DNA from: Phorcus lineatus
Lineage: Eukaryota; Mollusca; Gastropoda; Trochida; Trochidae
DNA: 64,000 nucleotides
NCBI GenBank assembly: GCA_921293015.1
Contig: OV121081.1
Coordinates: forward strand, 62,761,022 to 62,825,021
Reading direction: 5' to 3'
In this document: one piece after another, positions 50,801 through 62,900 of the stretch
How positions within the stretch are numbered: position 1 is the stretch's first letter
Layout: each line of letters opens with the position of its first letter
Translations under genes and position numbers: made by a program
Notes under the pieces: generated by a model
What the model was told of the DNA's origin: nothing
Seen by the model: only the letters and a program-made list of their open reading frames with translations
The model's database searches: none

Positions 50801-51162
50801 TTGGAAAATGGTCACTGCCACACATATCCTCATGGACATAATGTAATTGTTTTAGATAAGCTAAGCTGTACAACTACAGCTTAAAAATTAGTTTTAAGGG
50901 GAATTTCACTGTGAATCACTCCTTGTCTAACAAGAATTGATGCACCCCCCTTGGCTCTTTCCAAGTCTGGTGAAAAGGCATTAGTGGTGTTATCAGATTG
51001 CTTGAAATGGGATTTCTGCAGACATATTGCCTCTGGATTATATGTTTGAGCCAGTAAAGAAAGCTCATTAAATTTGGCTTTAAAACCAAGACAATTACTC
51101 CAGGATCCTCGGAGGATGCCCTTTGTGGCGATGGAGAGCGGTTTGTGGACCTGGATGGACAA
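47818..51162 (-). pseudogene. LINE ORF2: endonuclease, RT, RNase H
   Basis: The AP endonuclease N-terminus (51162-50881: GFKAKFNELSLL, YNPEAICLQ) is followed directly by its C-terminus (50873: GSDHFPIVL), so about 100 middle residues are deleted. Then come RT pieces: GPDDIHYQL, ALTSCVCKTMERMINDRLVW, YGFRKQRSTTDHLVRLE (49882-49589), and a 433-codon frame (49653-48352) with MGVPKGSILSVTLFSI, motif C as FVDDF instead of YADDF, LGLTFDSKL, and RNase H IYTDGSKD and FTAEA. A frameshift near 48352 precedes the RNase H tail and the terminal CPLTVKHILCEYWDTF...LFDKL. The next RNase H aspartate (normally FSDS) reads FSGY. The enzyme would reverse-transcribe its own RNA at nicked DNA; this copy cannot. 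Confidence 0.8.
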
Positions 51163-51511
51163 GGGGAATCATCCATGTCCACATCCAGGTCAAGGTCTAC
51201 CGACAGGGTCCTTGTCAGCTTTTGTGACCCTGCCAGAGGATTGATGCGCTTCTTTGACTGCCGTTTTTTGGAGTTTTTATTTAGAAGAAGATGGTGATTT
51301 TGGAGTTTTTTTAGGTAAAGGAGTTGTTGGTTTGTTTGGATTATAGATGGATTTTTTATCTGAGTGAGGGATAGAAATGTTATTATATGTTTGAATTTGA
51401 GGTTTGTTTTGGTTTATCCAATCGGGGTTTATATTTAAGTGCTAGTGGTCTGTCGAGCCAGGTGTAATCAGACTGGATTGCAACTGACACCTTATGAACA
51501 TTTGAAGAGAC
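51163..51511 (-). pseudogene. LINE ORF1 C-terminal part
   Basis: After the 3.9-kb insertion the frame resumes as QVSSNVHKVSVAIQSDYTWL and a lysine/proline/serine-rich tail (PLPKKTPKSPSSSK) with at least one shift. Together with the part at 55381-56034 this is the gag-like RNA-binding protein of the LINE. Confidence 0.5.
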
Positions 51512-51514
51512 CTG

Positions 51515-54500
51515 GCCCCCTATTCTCGAAACGTTCGCAGAGCTAAGAATTCTTAAAATCGTTCTTAGCGCTTACGAATTTTTACTACCCTATTCTGAAA
51601 TCGTTCTTAGCCTTACGAATTCTTAAATATACGAACAAAACTAAGAAAGGTACTGGGTTGTCGTAACTTGAGTTACGCAAATTAAAAATGGCAGCCAAGG
51701 TGCTCGTCAACCCCCGCTAGACTTTTAAAAGTCGGGATTCCCTTTGGAACTAGCTGACCTAGATATGAAAACGGGGTTTTCCGTCCGATTGTATCTCGTT
51801 GGTCACGTCCTCACCCGTTTTGTTTGTGGAAACTATATGAATGATTGTTTTGCAAAGCGATGATCAAGCACTAAATAGGTGATGGCAGGATTTATCCCGA
51901 TTATTTACATTGTATGCCGAGATCATACACTCTTCACCGCCATCACCTGTCCTAATGGTTCTTCCAAGCGTTTGTTTACCGGGAAATACTTCACGCTCCT
52001 CACTAAGGCACACGCTCTCAGTTCGTTCAACATTCAGGTAACTAAAATAATTTAGCTTAGACCTAGGCTACATGTACATGTATATATCTTCGGTATTGCC
52101 ATTTTCTGTTGCAAATAATATCAACTAGCCTATCTTACACAAGACCGATCGGCAAAAAAACATGAGAAATGCCGTTGACCTTCACCTTAAATCAATGGAA
52201 GGCCTACATAAGGTTAGACTACAATTGGGTTTGAGGGGCACTTCTAAGGTTATTTTAGTTATGAAAAACATAGAAATTACACAGGGCCTAGTCAAATAAT
52301 AATTCCATCTCAAAATGTCACATAGAGGCCTACACAAGACTTGATTGAATTTGTTTCAATTAATGTATTAAGTTACTTAAATAAAAATTATCCAAAAAAA
52401 CAACATAACAACATGTGTTTTATATCATGATAATAAATATCTTTTTGGGCCCTAATAAATTTCCATATGGTAATTTTTAAAATTAATTTATCTAACTTAA
52501 ATGTCTTCTTTTTTTTTTTTAGATAATATTATATGCTTTTGGGAATTCTCAACATGAGTAATCTATTTTCTCTTACAGTTCCAGTTTGCTAATTATGAGC
52601 TTAAATAAAAAATTGGCCCTCCATAGTAAGCAAGCTGTTTGAATTCTCTAATCACTATTCATTTACAAATGTATGTTCAGCGTCAGAATTTAATTATCAA
52701 TTTAATAAACATCATGTTATGTTTCACATTATATAACATCTGAGTTAATATATATTTTACCTGCTTTATATTTTTAAATCTCTGATATGAAATTAATTTT
52801 CAATTAAAACAAATCTGCTTAGCTTACATAGGTAACCCTACCAGCAAAAGCTTACAATAGCAAGTATACAATGATTAAAATAATAACTTACATTATTAGT
52901 AAGCCAAATTTGGGTTCCATAAATGTTTCTACATTATGTTAAAAAAACTTGCAATAAGTACCTCAAGGCTAAATGTGACAACAGTACAAGCTGATAAATA
53001 TTTGTTTATTCACAATTCTAGAATATTAAAACATAATGTAAACATTCCTATGTTTCTATGCTTTTATAAATTTCTTGACACAGGGCAAGTGTTATCACTT
53101 TTTATACTTATTATTTGTCCTTGACCAAACCAAATAAGGTTAATAGAGACAATTCCAATACTATGATAAGACAAGGTATATTTGACATTGTTTCCACAAT
53201 ACATGCACATGAAAGACTCTCAGAGAACACTTATGGGCTTTGCAGATAATATCCCAAGATATCATATTGAACTGAAATTAAAAAAATTATATTCTTTGAG
53301 TATAAATAAAAATCAATGTAAAGAAAACATGATGATATTAGGTACATATCTTATATCACTGCAGTTATTCACATCCATAGGGTAAACATTGAGTTTAAAT
53401 TTTAAGAATATTGGCAAAAATCCACTTTAAAGCAGAGGTTAGTTAATTAAGAATTAATGTATTGTTCATTCTTTAAATAAAAAGGCTCAAATTATCTTCA
53501 CATCAACTACATCTGAACTGCATTGCAGTTACCCTATAGTTTTATTGATCACATAACCAATTTCTGTAGGAAATTGGCAGATTTACTATATATAATTGTG
53601 CTTACTTTCTTCATTAAACATATATTTGGAAGACAAATTTGAGGCCTGTGATCACCTAAACTATTGTTAATTTCTAAACTTAGTTTTAAAATTAATTCAG
53701 CTTTACAAACGCATCTTTTAAATATTTTTTATTGCCCCGGAGTTAAAAATAAAACAATATTTAACCGACATAAAGGTATTTCCCTACACAACTGTAATAT
53801 TTTTAATAGATAAATGGTTTTATTGAATTTTCTCATGGTGTTACCTCTTTTTAAAAGAAATATCATGTATACATTCACACAACAACAGGAAATTAAGATA
53901 ATAAACAGTATGACGATTAAGGGGAGGGGATATTTTTATTAACATTATTTAATTTTCTTCTAACATTAGTTCATCTCAGTTTCCTAGGTGTGATTGTGCC
54001 TTATTCTCAAGATCCTAGAAGCCCGTGAATATAACTGGCAAAAAAGGTTTCCCAGCCTTTTATTTACCATTGCAGTCTATGGGTCTTTAAATTCTATGAT
54101 CTAAACGTTAACAGGTTTCATTGACATATATTTACTTATCACAAATAAGAATATATTTGAAATTTGATTTATATATTATTCTTGACTGTTTAAGTAGTCT
54201 GTTTTGCACATTAATATTGTGAAAAACTTTTTCAAGAAAATATTTCTGTATCTTTATTATGAAAGATAAATTAAGTCTGTTAATGAATGCTGAGATTTTT
54301 TCCTCTTTGAGCATTCCTTTGATTAGTAATGATTTAAGTGTAATTTAAAGCAAACTCTTAAATTCAGAATATATGGTATACGTATTGAAGGCTATGAGAA
54401 ACGTAATTATCCCTGCTTATGATTCTAATTGTGTTATTTTAATCGAAGTGACAATGTTTAGTACTTGCCACCATATTTTCTTACCGAGGAACATACCGTA

Positions 54501-55377
54501 AATCCTTGAATAATTGCCTGCGATTATTATTATCAAACACCAATTTCACCCGGTGTTATTCAAGGCAGGCAAATTATTCAGGGTAAGTAGTTTTTCAAAT
54601 CATTATTTGTGTATGTATAGTTTAAGATATTTCAAGAAAAAACATCAGCATCGGAAATTAAATATCATTCTCAATTCTGTCATGTCAATATACAAGGCAG
54701 GCGATTATTGATGGATTTACGGTATATGATTTCTCAAGCAGTTTGTATTGTTTCTGTAAAAGTGTTTTTGTTGGAAAGTTAATTGCTGCAGCAATGATAC
54801 CTTCAAGAATATATTTAATTGCATAGTTTGCGTTCACTTACGGTATGTCAAGTGTTAGCCGCTCATGATCGCTTCCATGTAGCTCCCTGCGTACCGGAGA
54901 TAGTATCAATAAATTCACAGCAAGTAGGCCGGCCATCGTCAAACTATATTTCACCCATGGACCCTAAGGAACATATCAGAAACATTGTTTGCTCTCTCTT
55001 CAGTCTTGTTATGATAACCACTCGTACTAGCAGTGGGTGTCGATTTGCCCAGGGATCGTATAGACAGTCGTATGTCCATACGATCCCTGATTTGCCGAAT
55101 GCCTGTCGTCGCACTGTGATTGTCAACAAGTCAGGGAATCCCCTAGTGGTCGTGACGTCACGTCATGGGGATACCCCGTTCTAAATCTCCCTTTGAGACA
55201 AAAGAGTTCTATTCTTAACTTAAGAAACCTTACTAAAACTTGACTAGTCTTATCTGGGTTACGAACGCGATAAGAACGTTTCGTGAATAGGTCGTAAACA
55301 TTTTCTTAAGAATACTTTTATTTTGTCGTAAGTAGTTAAGAATTCGTAGCTCTACGAACGTTTCGAGAATAGGGGGC
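51515..55377. mobile_element. 3,863-bp TIR DNA transposon without transposase
   Basis: The left end GCCCCCTATTCTCGAAACGT continues TCGCAGAGCTAAGAATTCTT; the right end is its inverse with two mismatches over about 42 bp. CTG flanks it at 51512-51514 and 55378-55380, a 3-bp target duplication inside LINE ORF1 (...EARKQ/VSS...). A second, weaker copy of the terminal motif lies 73-82 bp inside each end (CCCTATTCTGAAATCGTTCT at 51588; inverse at about 55272-55291). The 3.8-kb interior is AT-rich with no recognisable transposase, so it is non-autonomous. It holds a perfect 12-bp hairpin (55050-55061/55078-55089) and a nested MITE. Superfamily undetermined. Confidence 0.8.
54496..54724. mobile_element. 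Small MITE nested in the TIR transposon
   Basis: TACCGTAAATCCTTGAATAA TTGCCTGC at the left mirrors GCAGGCGATTATTGATGGAT TTACGGTA at the right. The copy is about 229 bp with a possible TA target duplication (Tc1/mariner-like). An internal CAAGGCAGGCAAATTATTCA echoes the arm, so the fold has extra stems. Confidence 0.65.
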
Positions 55378-55380
55378 CTG

Positions 55381-56034
55381 TTTCCTAGCCTCGGTGAGAA
55401 CGAGAACGTTGTTTTCAGATTTAAATTTGATAATTTTACTTTCCTTGATGAAAGTAGGGCATTGATAAGAGGATGCCATGTGAGGAGCTTCGCAGGCCCC
55501 CCTTGCCACATTTCTGACAGACCTTGCTGCCACGGCAAAAGTTGGAGCCATGTCCAAACTTCTGGTACTTGAAGCACCGAAGTGGGTTTGGAATGTATAG
55601 TTCCACCTTGATAAGAAGATACCCTGCCTTGATGTTAGGGGGAAGTGAAGATGTAGGAGATTCCATCAAATAACTATTTGATGGAAAGGTCTTATTCTTT
55701 TCTTTATCTTTGAATGTGAATATCTTCACATGTGTTACGCCTGCAACTAACTCGTCCTCGGACATGTCAGACAGTACTCTATCTCTGTCATGAACAATGC
55801 CCTTATAGGTGTTGAGAGAACGGTGAGGGGCGACTTTGACAGCCACCCAAGCAAAAGTGGTAAGTTAAGTAGATTAGTAGATTGCTGTTGAGATGAACAC
55901 TCGATGAGAAGTGAGCCAGTGCGAAGTTTAGTGATGTTTTTAACTGTTCCAGCAACTCCTTTGATTCCTTTTTCGATGGTGAAGGGATTGAGCTTTAGTG
56001 GCTCACCACCATTGCCGCCTCCCTCCATCACCAC
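55381..56034 (-). pseudogene. LINE ORF1 N-terminal and zinc-knuckle part
   Basis: Starts in SFKSWPSFVVMEG, then LKLNPFTIEKGIKGVAGTVK, TGSLLIECSSQQQSTNLL (RNA-binding fold), a one-base shift, VKVAPHRSLNTYKGIVHDRD, MSEDELVAGVTHVK, IKAGYLLIKVELYIPNPLRC and a CCHC knuckle pair (CFKYQKFGHGSNFC and CQKCGKGG, 55600-55510). This is the gag-like ORF1 of I/Jockey LINEs, which coats element RNA. The frame runs to KSENNVLVLTEARKQ and is cut by the TIR transposon. Confidence 0.75.
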
Positions 56035-56080
56035 GAAGCTTGGCCATGACTTGAAACTTGTTTCCTCATCCGAGGAAGTA

Positions 56081-56142
56081 GTTGTTTTTCCTGTACCATT
56101 TCATATTTTTGGAATTCAGGTACATAAATTGCTAATGATGAA
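56081..56142 (-). repeat. 62-bp ORF2 segment copied next to ORF1
   Basis: Same-strand near copy (two mismatches) of 50193-50254, which encodes part of the endonuclease-RT linker of ORF2. Here it replaces the expected extreme N-terminus of ORF1, immediately upstream of the TSSDEETSFKSW codons. Confidence 0.85.
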
Positions 56143-56971
56143 TGCTGGAGGAATTATGATGTTGATGCGTCAGTTTTCCGCTTTTTTTAGGGTGTCATGT
56201 TTGTTTTAGGTGTCTCGCCAGTGCCGCTCCCCAACCACCACGGAGCCCAACAAGGGGATGCTGAATGTCTGTGGACCTCCACCAGACCAACACCAGGGCT
56301 ACAGCACTGGCATACTCCAATACAAGCGTTGCCAATGCTCTACTGGATTGACCCATTGGCCACCGCCTTTTTGGTGTAGTAAAGGAAAAACTTTGTTGAA
56401 ATTTTTATTTGAAAAAAAATAGTTAGGAAGGAGATTGAGAAAGAGCAAACAGATTGATTATGCCCCCCTTCCACCGAACCGCGACCCATATGCGACTGTC
56501 CCCTATCCCCGCGATCACGTCGATCGCAGCGGTCGCAGACTTTTTAGCGACCAATTTTCAACAATTTAACGTTTGCGTTTCCGCCAAATTACTTGTACGA
56601 TTCCACTGCGACAAGAAAGTGATGTACATATCCTTCTAGTAGCGAGCACATTGAGACAAAGTTGCGTTTGTTATGACAGGTCGGATAGATCGTAAGTAGG
56701 TCCTCAGACAATCACACAACCGTATTGGCGATTATTCATGTGAGTGAGTAGGACCGAGCTGAGACCACAGCCACAGTTTCTGCGATCAGCATGCGATCGA
56801 GTTACGATCGACTGGCGTCCGTTGCGATGCTTGGTGCGATCAAGTGAGACCACATTACGACATTTGCGAGTCATGTACGACTCGAGCACGACTATGGCGA
56901 TATTTCCCACGACCGTATTGAGATAAATGCGACCTCATTACAACTTTTTGCTAGGCCTGTCGGGTCGGAAG

Positions 56972-56979
56972 TATAAAAA
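56972..56979 (+). promoter_or_regulatory. TATA box of the Harbinger transposase gene
   Basis: TATAAAAA, about 67 bp before the ATG at 57046. The matching box on the other gene has the same sequence and spacing, which supports both. Confidence 0.6.
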
Positions 56980-57045
56980 TGACTGCGAGCAACTGCATTC
57001 ATGCCTTTCTGAGTCCGACTGGCATACCGAAAGGACCTCGAAAAT

Positions 57046-58424
57046 ATGGAAGATAAAATGGTCTTAATTGCAGGTTTGCTCTATGAAACACAACAAGAAC
57101 TGCAGAACATCGGCGATTGTGTTTTAGCTGTCATGAGAAATCATCAAAAAAGAAAGAGAAGAAGGCGTCGACGCCATGCAATGTGGGTGCGAGAGTGGCT
57201 CACCCCTTTGGAGAGACAAGAACACAGTCAGTACTACCATCTTGTCCAAAAATTGAAGCAGGAAGATCCACACTTGTTTCAGAACTACATGAGAATGCTA
57301 GTCGAGCTGTTTGACGAAATTTTGGAGAGAGTAGGCCCTCACTGTTGGTGAAGGCAGCAACTACAGAGCCTCTTTGGATGCAGGGTTAAAAAGTCTCACT
57401 GACATTAAGACACCTAGCAACAGGTGACCAGTATGCAAGTATGGCCTATGCCTATAGGGTTAGCAGGACATCAGTTCATCGTATGGTACCCTTAGTCTGC
57501 AAAGCTATCGTTGATACCTATAGAGACGAGGTATTCAAGACGCCTACTACAGAAGAAGAGTGGAAGCAAATAGCCAGACATTTCGAAGAGCGTTGGCAAG
57601 TACCTCATGCCCTAGGTGCTCTTGATGGGAAACATATCAAAATCCGTGCGCCAGCTAACAGTGGAAGCGATTACTTGTTTGTCTACAAAAATTGTTACTC
57701 AATTGTTCTCATGGCACTAGTAGACCATGACTACAAGTTTATTTGGGTGGATACTGGAGGTCTCGGACACCAATCAGATGCCCAAATCTTCAATGCATCA
57801 AATTTTAAAGAACACTTGGAGGAAGGCACACTTGGTATCCCCCTTTCTGAACCTACTGAATCACATTACCCCAACTCTGATGTTGAACCAAGGAAGCTGC
57901 CCTACTTCATATTGGCCGATGATGCCTTTGCCTTGAGAACATTCATTATGAAGCCATTGTCCAAGAAGAATATGACTAAGCAAGAGTTGATCTACAACTA
58001 CCGTATATCAAGAGGAAGACGGGTGGTAGAGAACGCCTTCGGTATTATGGCTAACAGATGGAGATGTCTCATGACTGTGTTACATCAGTCCCCTGCAATT
58101 GTTCAGACCATGACAGAGTGTTGTATAGTTCTCCACAACCTTTTGAGATTGAGGCACCCTACCCTCCAGGACGCTGAGGTTGACAATGATAACGACGCTC
58201 ATGAACTTGTCTTAGGCTCTTGGCGTCAAACCATCACTCTCGAAGAAGACCGCAGTCCACCGTGTTCCTCAAAGTGTGATCATAAAGCAGCCAAGCTTCA
58301 GAGACAGTATCTCCAGGACTTCTTTAATGACACAACCAGAGGGGCAGTACCGTGGCAGGACAGGATGGTGACACTCAGACGGCCCTCTGCTCCTGAAGAT
58401 ACTGATGTGTCAGGCACATTCTAG
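57046..58424 (+). pseudogene. Harbinger transposase (HARBI1-like nuclease), frameshifted
   Basis: The N-terminal frame (57046-57351) starts MEDKMVLIAGLL and has a basic RKRRRRRRHAMWVREW stretch, as in HARBI1-like proteins. Two compensating shifts near 57340 and 57395 displace NYRASLDAGLK and then TLRHLATGDQYASM. The main frame (57441-58424, 327 codons) has a helix-turn-helix (SRTSVHRMVPLVCKAI), then DDE_4 motifs: D62 (ALDGKH), VDTGGLGHQSDA, D161 (ADDAF) and E197 (RVVENAFG), with 35 residues between the last two. The catalytic triad is intact. The enzyme would cut the element ends together with the Myb-like partner. AATAAA follows at 58442. With the shifts it probably makes no full product unless a small intron removes them. 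Confidence 0.85.
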
Positions 58425-58429
58425 GATAT

Positions 58430-61080
58430 TGTGTGATGTTGAATAAACACATGTTATTTTTTCATTTTTCAATGATATATTGTCATGTATATGGTATTCG
58501 CGTAGCTGTGTTAATGCTTGCATTATTAAAAAACTGAAATTAAAACGAGTTTTGTATCTTTTGAAAACCTGACTGTTGTAGGCCTTTACTTTGATCGAGA
58601 TTCTCTCTAATAATTTTCCATTCTCTGAGGCGAATCAGTTTTAATAGTAATACAAATAAATTAGAATATCATGGAAGATACCGTCTTTTAGTTCGTGACA
58701 AAAAAATCAAGAAATTGTGATATTTAGATTTGTACTGCACATAAAACTGCAAAGCCTGTGAAGAATGTCAGCATTCGTTTTGGTGACAACTAGACGAGGT
58801 TTTTGTCAACCAATAACGTATTTTAACAGTGACTAAAAGTTTAATTTGACTGTGAATAAATGTAGCTTTGTAATATTTGAATTAAACCTATCTGCATTAA
58901 TATGAAGTATATATCTCTTTCTAGAGGTCTACGGTATCTATTTTGGAAAATATAACCATCTGTTATACAATCCAAACTGTTTTAAACAAGAGATATCGCT
59001 TGTGGAAGATCAAACGATATCTCCTATAGGAGATATAATTTTGACAGTGGGATTAAAAATGTCAATGTTATGATCGTCAAAAATGACATCACTGCATTGG
59101 CACACTAAGAGTAGTGCAGTGTTCAAAGATGTACATGATAAGTAAAGTTATCTATATTAATATAAAGATATACAAATATCAAATCGTGTTGATTTATATG
59201 AAATTGTAAGCCACCTGACCAAGAACTACAAACAAGCTAATTACCAAATAATATGATTTTATTTATTATCAACAAGACCACACATTGTCTTTGGTAACTG
59301 AGAAAACTTGAACATGACTGTCCTTGAATAAATATATCACCAGATCAACAACAAAAACACTAAACAATGTAATCTCTAAAAGCTTGGATAGTTCATGCCT
59401 GGCTAAGTAAGTTTTGACCTAAAAGTGGCAAAGGAAGAGATATTTTTGTTTATACTTATTTCTCTATTATATAGATGAAATAATATTAAATGGTTTAAAT
59501 ACTTTCAGTTAGTCTTAACGTTTGATTTCACTACAATAAATGTCTCTGGGATTTATATGAACTTACAATTAACAGGGTAGGGGTTCTAATATTCGCTATA
59601 TTGCTATTGCTTATTATGATGTGTACACCTCAGAGCACCAAATGCAAGTGACTAAACTCAGTTCCGTCGCTGCTTATATAGCTGTCATAAGGGTCACGTG
59701 ACGTCACTTTGACCAATCATGAGTACTCGTTACAACTTTGCCAGGCATGAGACACGGGCTACTTTTCCAGAAAATGGTAAATATGTGCATTATTACTGTA
59801 CAAGAGAAATTTGCTCCGCTAAGGTTTAGATACAGAGTAAACATTCCTAAATGGTGCACTTTACAGAACATTAATGCACCCTGAACTCATTGAGAAACAT
59901 ACAAAAACAAAATTGATATGGGAATTGTCATGGAGCGGAAGATTGTTGTTTTCTTCCCTAGAATATTGCCGATTACAGAATAATTACTGCGGAGCAAGCT
60001 TTGCTCCACTAAGAATATGCGGAGCATTAGTAAAAACAATTATTATTTACAAGGAGCATTAATCGAAGTTTTGATGCTCCGCTAGAATTAGCAAATATAA
60101 ACAGACGGCAAGAAATTTGCCCTAGCGTATGAATACGTATTAACATAGTTCCAAAACTTATAAAAATACGACATTTCAGCGATACATAATGTGCAGATTA
60201 CAATAATAACACTTCTTTGGCAACCAGAAAAGATTTACATTTACTTCATATTCTATTCATGAATCGGGAATAGGAAATACAACATTGACCCTTATTTACA
60301 TATAATCGCTGTCACTGTCAAAGTTAAAATGGCGGCTGCCGATAAATTCAGGCGAGCGGCAAGACAGAGAATACTGATTAATCACATCATTTTACGACGT
60401 CTTATACAAAACTTATATGAAACTACAGATAAGTGAAACTTCTGATTCGGAATAATTACGATTATGATCATTCTTTTGACTTTACCTTGTACTCGTCATT
60501 ATTCACTTCATCTAGGGCTCGAATTAACCGGCTTTATGTAAATTAGCCATGTGAATCTTGATAAAAATAGAACAACAATGATATTTACATAATGACGACT
60601 TACAATAATAGAAACTTTGTCAGGAATGAGGATTACTCTTTTAGCGTTGATGATGTAATTATATTAATACTATTAATTCAATCAAAGAAACATTTACACT
60701 GAATATCCCTATTACTATTTTCAAATGGACAATGGCAGGTGGTCATTACAATACTTTGGTGATATTCTCAATGTGTAATAATACAGGTTTGTTAAAGATA
60801 CAAATTAATAAAGTGTATGTACAACAGGCATGTCCTATCCATTTTGATACCAACAAACAACTGATATAAATCACCCATTTAGGTTTTTGCTCCAAGTTTA
60901 GTCAATTTCAAGTATACATAGAAATAAAACAAACATCTGTTAAATATTGAAATAATTTAATACCGAAACAAACAAACAAAACAAACAAACTTCTCCAAAC
61001 TGAATTAGCAAAGATCAAAGTACACTTGTAGTGTAAACTTTTCTTCAAACGGTATGTCTATAGCCTACACATCAATAATG
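58430..61080. other. Interior of the Harbinger element between its two genes
   Basis: AT-rich, no ORF with motifs. Includes poly(A)-type signals for the transposase gene and a patch of repeated GCTCCGCT / GCGGAGCA words in both orientations at 59812-60086. GTCACGTGACGTCAC at 59694-59708 is a palindromic E-box/CRE-like site of unknown meaning. Confidence 0.45.
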
Positions 61081-62515
61081 TCAGAAGCATCGTCGTCCGT
61101 TCTGATTAGGCTGTGTGAAGTCGGTGCCGGGGGGGGTATCCAGTGGTGCTGAAGTTGAAGCATCGGGTTCCTTCACTGATTCCTGAGACCTCAGGAAACT
61201 TAGGTCCGATAGATGAAGCCTAGACGGATTATCAGAGAGAGAATGATCGCTGCTAACAGGGGTACTGGTACAAATGGATGGGGTTGAAGTGTACCACTGT
61301 CCATATTGCTGCGGGTACTGTGTTTGAAGCCACGTACGGTCCTGTGACTTCCAAACAGCCATTGAATGCTGTTGCTGATTGTTAGAGGAAGACGGCCACT
61401 GAGAAGGGTTCGGCTGCCATCCCGATGTTGAGGGCTGAGGATACACCTGTTGCTGAGGATTCTGCTGAGACGCCGCGGACTGTAAAGGTTCCTGAGGTTT
61501 GTATTGAGGCTGGTGTTGACATTGCTGGAGCGGGGCCGCAGTCCTTGCTTGTCTCTTGTACAGGTTTATGATTTTGGTGATTTCCTCTCTGCAGTCGTCC
61601 TGTATGTTAACTGGCATAACCACCATGGCCTCATACACCCAGTCAGAGAAGGTCTTCAGCTCTCTGTTACCTTGACGGGACTAGAGAATGGCTTCAGTGA
61701 GTTGCATGAGAGCCTCTGCACGCTCAGCACTTTTATGAACCGACCCGGCAAGCATATTCATCATGTCGTCCTCAGATGCATTCGTGCCCAAACTAGTTGG
61801 GGCCTTGGCGAGCAGCCTTCTGACAGGAATTTCTTCATGTGGGGGTGCGACAACTACCTCGTCCTCAGACTGACTGGTAGCAACTATCTGGATTGACTGG
61901 GTGGGCTGGTCTACGACGGCGGCTTCAGTCTGTGTTTCCGGCTCAATAGGTCGAAGCTGCCTTTGGATGACTTTCTTCTTTATGTGACTGAGTAGAAATT
62001 GAAGTTTGTCCCACTGCCATCGCTGCCTTTCCGTGAGGTGCTCATCCCCAGCTCCACTTTTCTGCATTTTGGTCCTTAATTTCTCGAGCTGAGTCCTCAT
62101 ATTGCGATACCACAAAAGTAAGTCCTCTACTGCAAGCCCTAGCCTGTATGCCAATTCAGCCCACGCCGCCTGCTTCAGCTTCGTCTGTCTGAAGTCCCCC
62201 TTCCTCGTTTATGACCTCTTCCTCGTGCTCAGGGGACAGTTTGACTGTTCTTTTGTCAATTCTTTTCTTCTTAGAGGCTGTCATAAGTTCATCAGCACTA
62301 TCTAGGACCTGGTCTTCTCTCTCTACTGGAGGAGGTGATGGGCTGGGTGGGCTTCCAGGCTCCATGTTTGCGTGCGAGGTACTCGGCGTAGCCCCATCCT
62401 CTTGTGTAACAGCCTCCTATGTGACTGGTGAAGCTGACCTTTGGACACGTCCTTTTAATGTCGACCGAGTTTTTTGTACTATTTTCTTCCTTGAAGAAGC
62501 TTTCGTTCGAGCCAT
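61081..62515 (-). pseudogene. Harbinger Myb/MADF-like DNA-binding protein, disrupted
   Basis: Starts MARTKASSRKKIVQKTRSTL at 62515, with an in-frame TAG after SASPVT, then EDGATPSTSHANMEPGSPPS and KLSPEHEEEVINEE. A one-base shift near 62165 leads into KQAAWAELAYRLGLAVEDLL, LWYRNMRTQLEKLRTKMQKS and LTERQRWQWDKLQFLLSHIK, the MADF/SANT-type domain of Harbinger accessory proteins. An acidic region follows, then a second in-frame TAG (AIL*SRQGN, 61684), RELKTFSDWVYEAMV and a Q/S/P-rich tail ending at 61081. Both nonsense codons could be CAG-to-TAG changes. The intact protein would carry transposase to the nucleus and bind element ends. Confidence 0.75.
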
Positions 62516-62589
62516 AATTGCAACACTTGTTGAACTTGTTGACTTCTGGACGTCTCTTATGTGACTGGCGGGAGACCGAAGGCAATGGG

Positions 62590-62597
62590 TTTTTATA
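62590..62597 (-). promoter_or_regulatory. TATA box of the Harbinger Myb-like gene
   Basis: TATAAAAA on the minus strand, about 75 bp before the ATG at 62515, mirroring the transposase promoter. Confidence 0.55.
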
Positions 62598-62697
62598 GCA
62601 CTGGTGCCTAACGCATACGTGATCGCCATTGGTGCTTTATTTGCGCGGGAGAGTTCGTGATTGGTTTCATCAAAAGACGGATAGAAATTTTCAGTCG

Positions 62698-62900
62698 CTG
62701 TAAGATCGCATTGGGGTCTTGTCGCGGTCGCGGTCGCGGTCGCGACCCCATTGCGACAAAATTTGCGAGTACCACATTAGTCGCATTGATCGCAAAAGTT
62801 GTGCGATTTTTGAAAACAGACAATCGAAATCGCAAACCCCTCTGCGACAATGTGCGATCCATGTCGAGTGAGGGAGATACTTTTAGCGATCATGGGGACC
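62698..62900. repeat. Subterminal TCGC-rich array with (GGTCGC)n
   Basis: Includes tandem GGTCGC units (about 62720-62744) and many TGCGA/TCGCA words (TTGCGACAAAATTTGCGAGT, TTAGTCGCATTGATCGCAAA). The other end has a matching set (GCGATCACGTCGATCGCAGC at about 56511). They are probable protein-binding repeats of the transposon. Confidence 0.6.

Noticed and set aside
54819-55184. 121-codon plus frame as a transposase of the 3.9-kb TIR element
   Set aside because: No DDE or DNA-binding motif, and a large hairpin lies inside it. Most likely chance in a GC-richer end.
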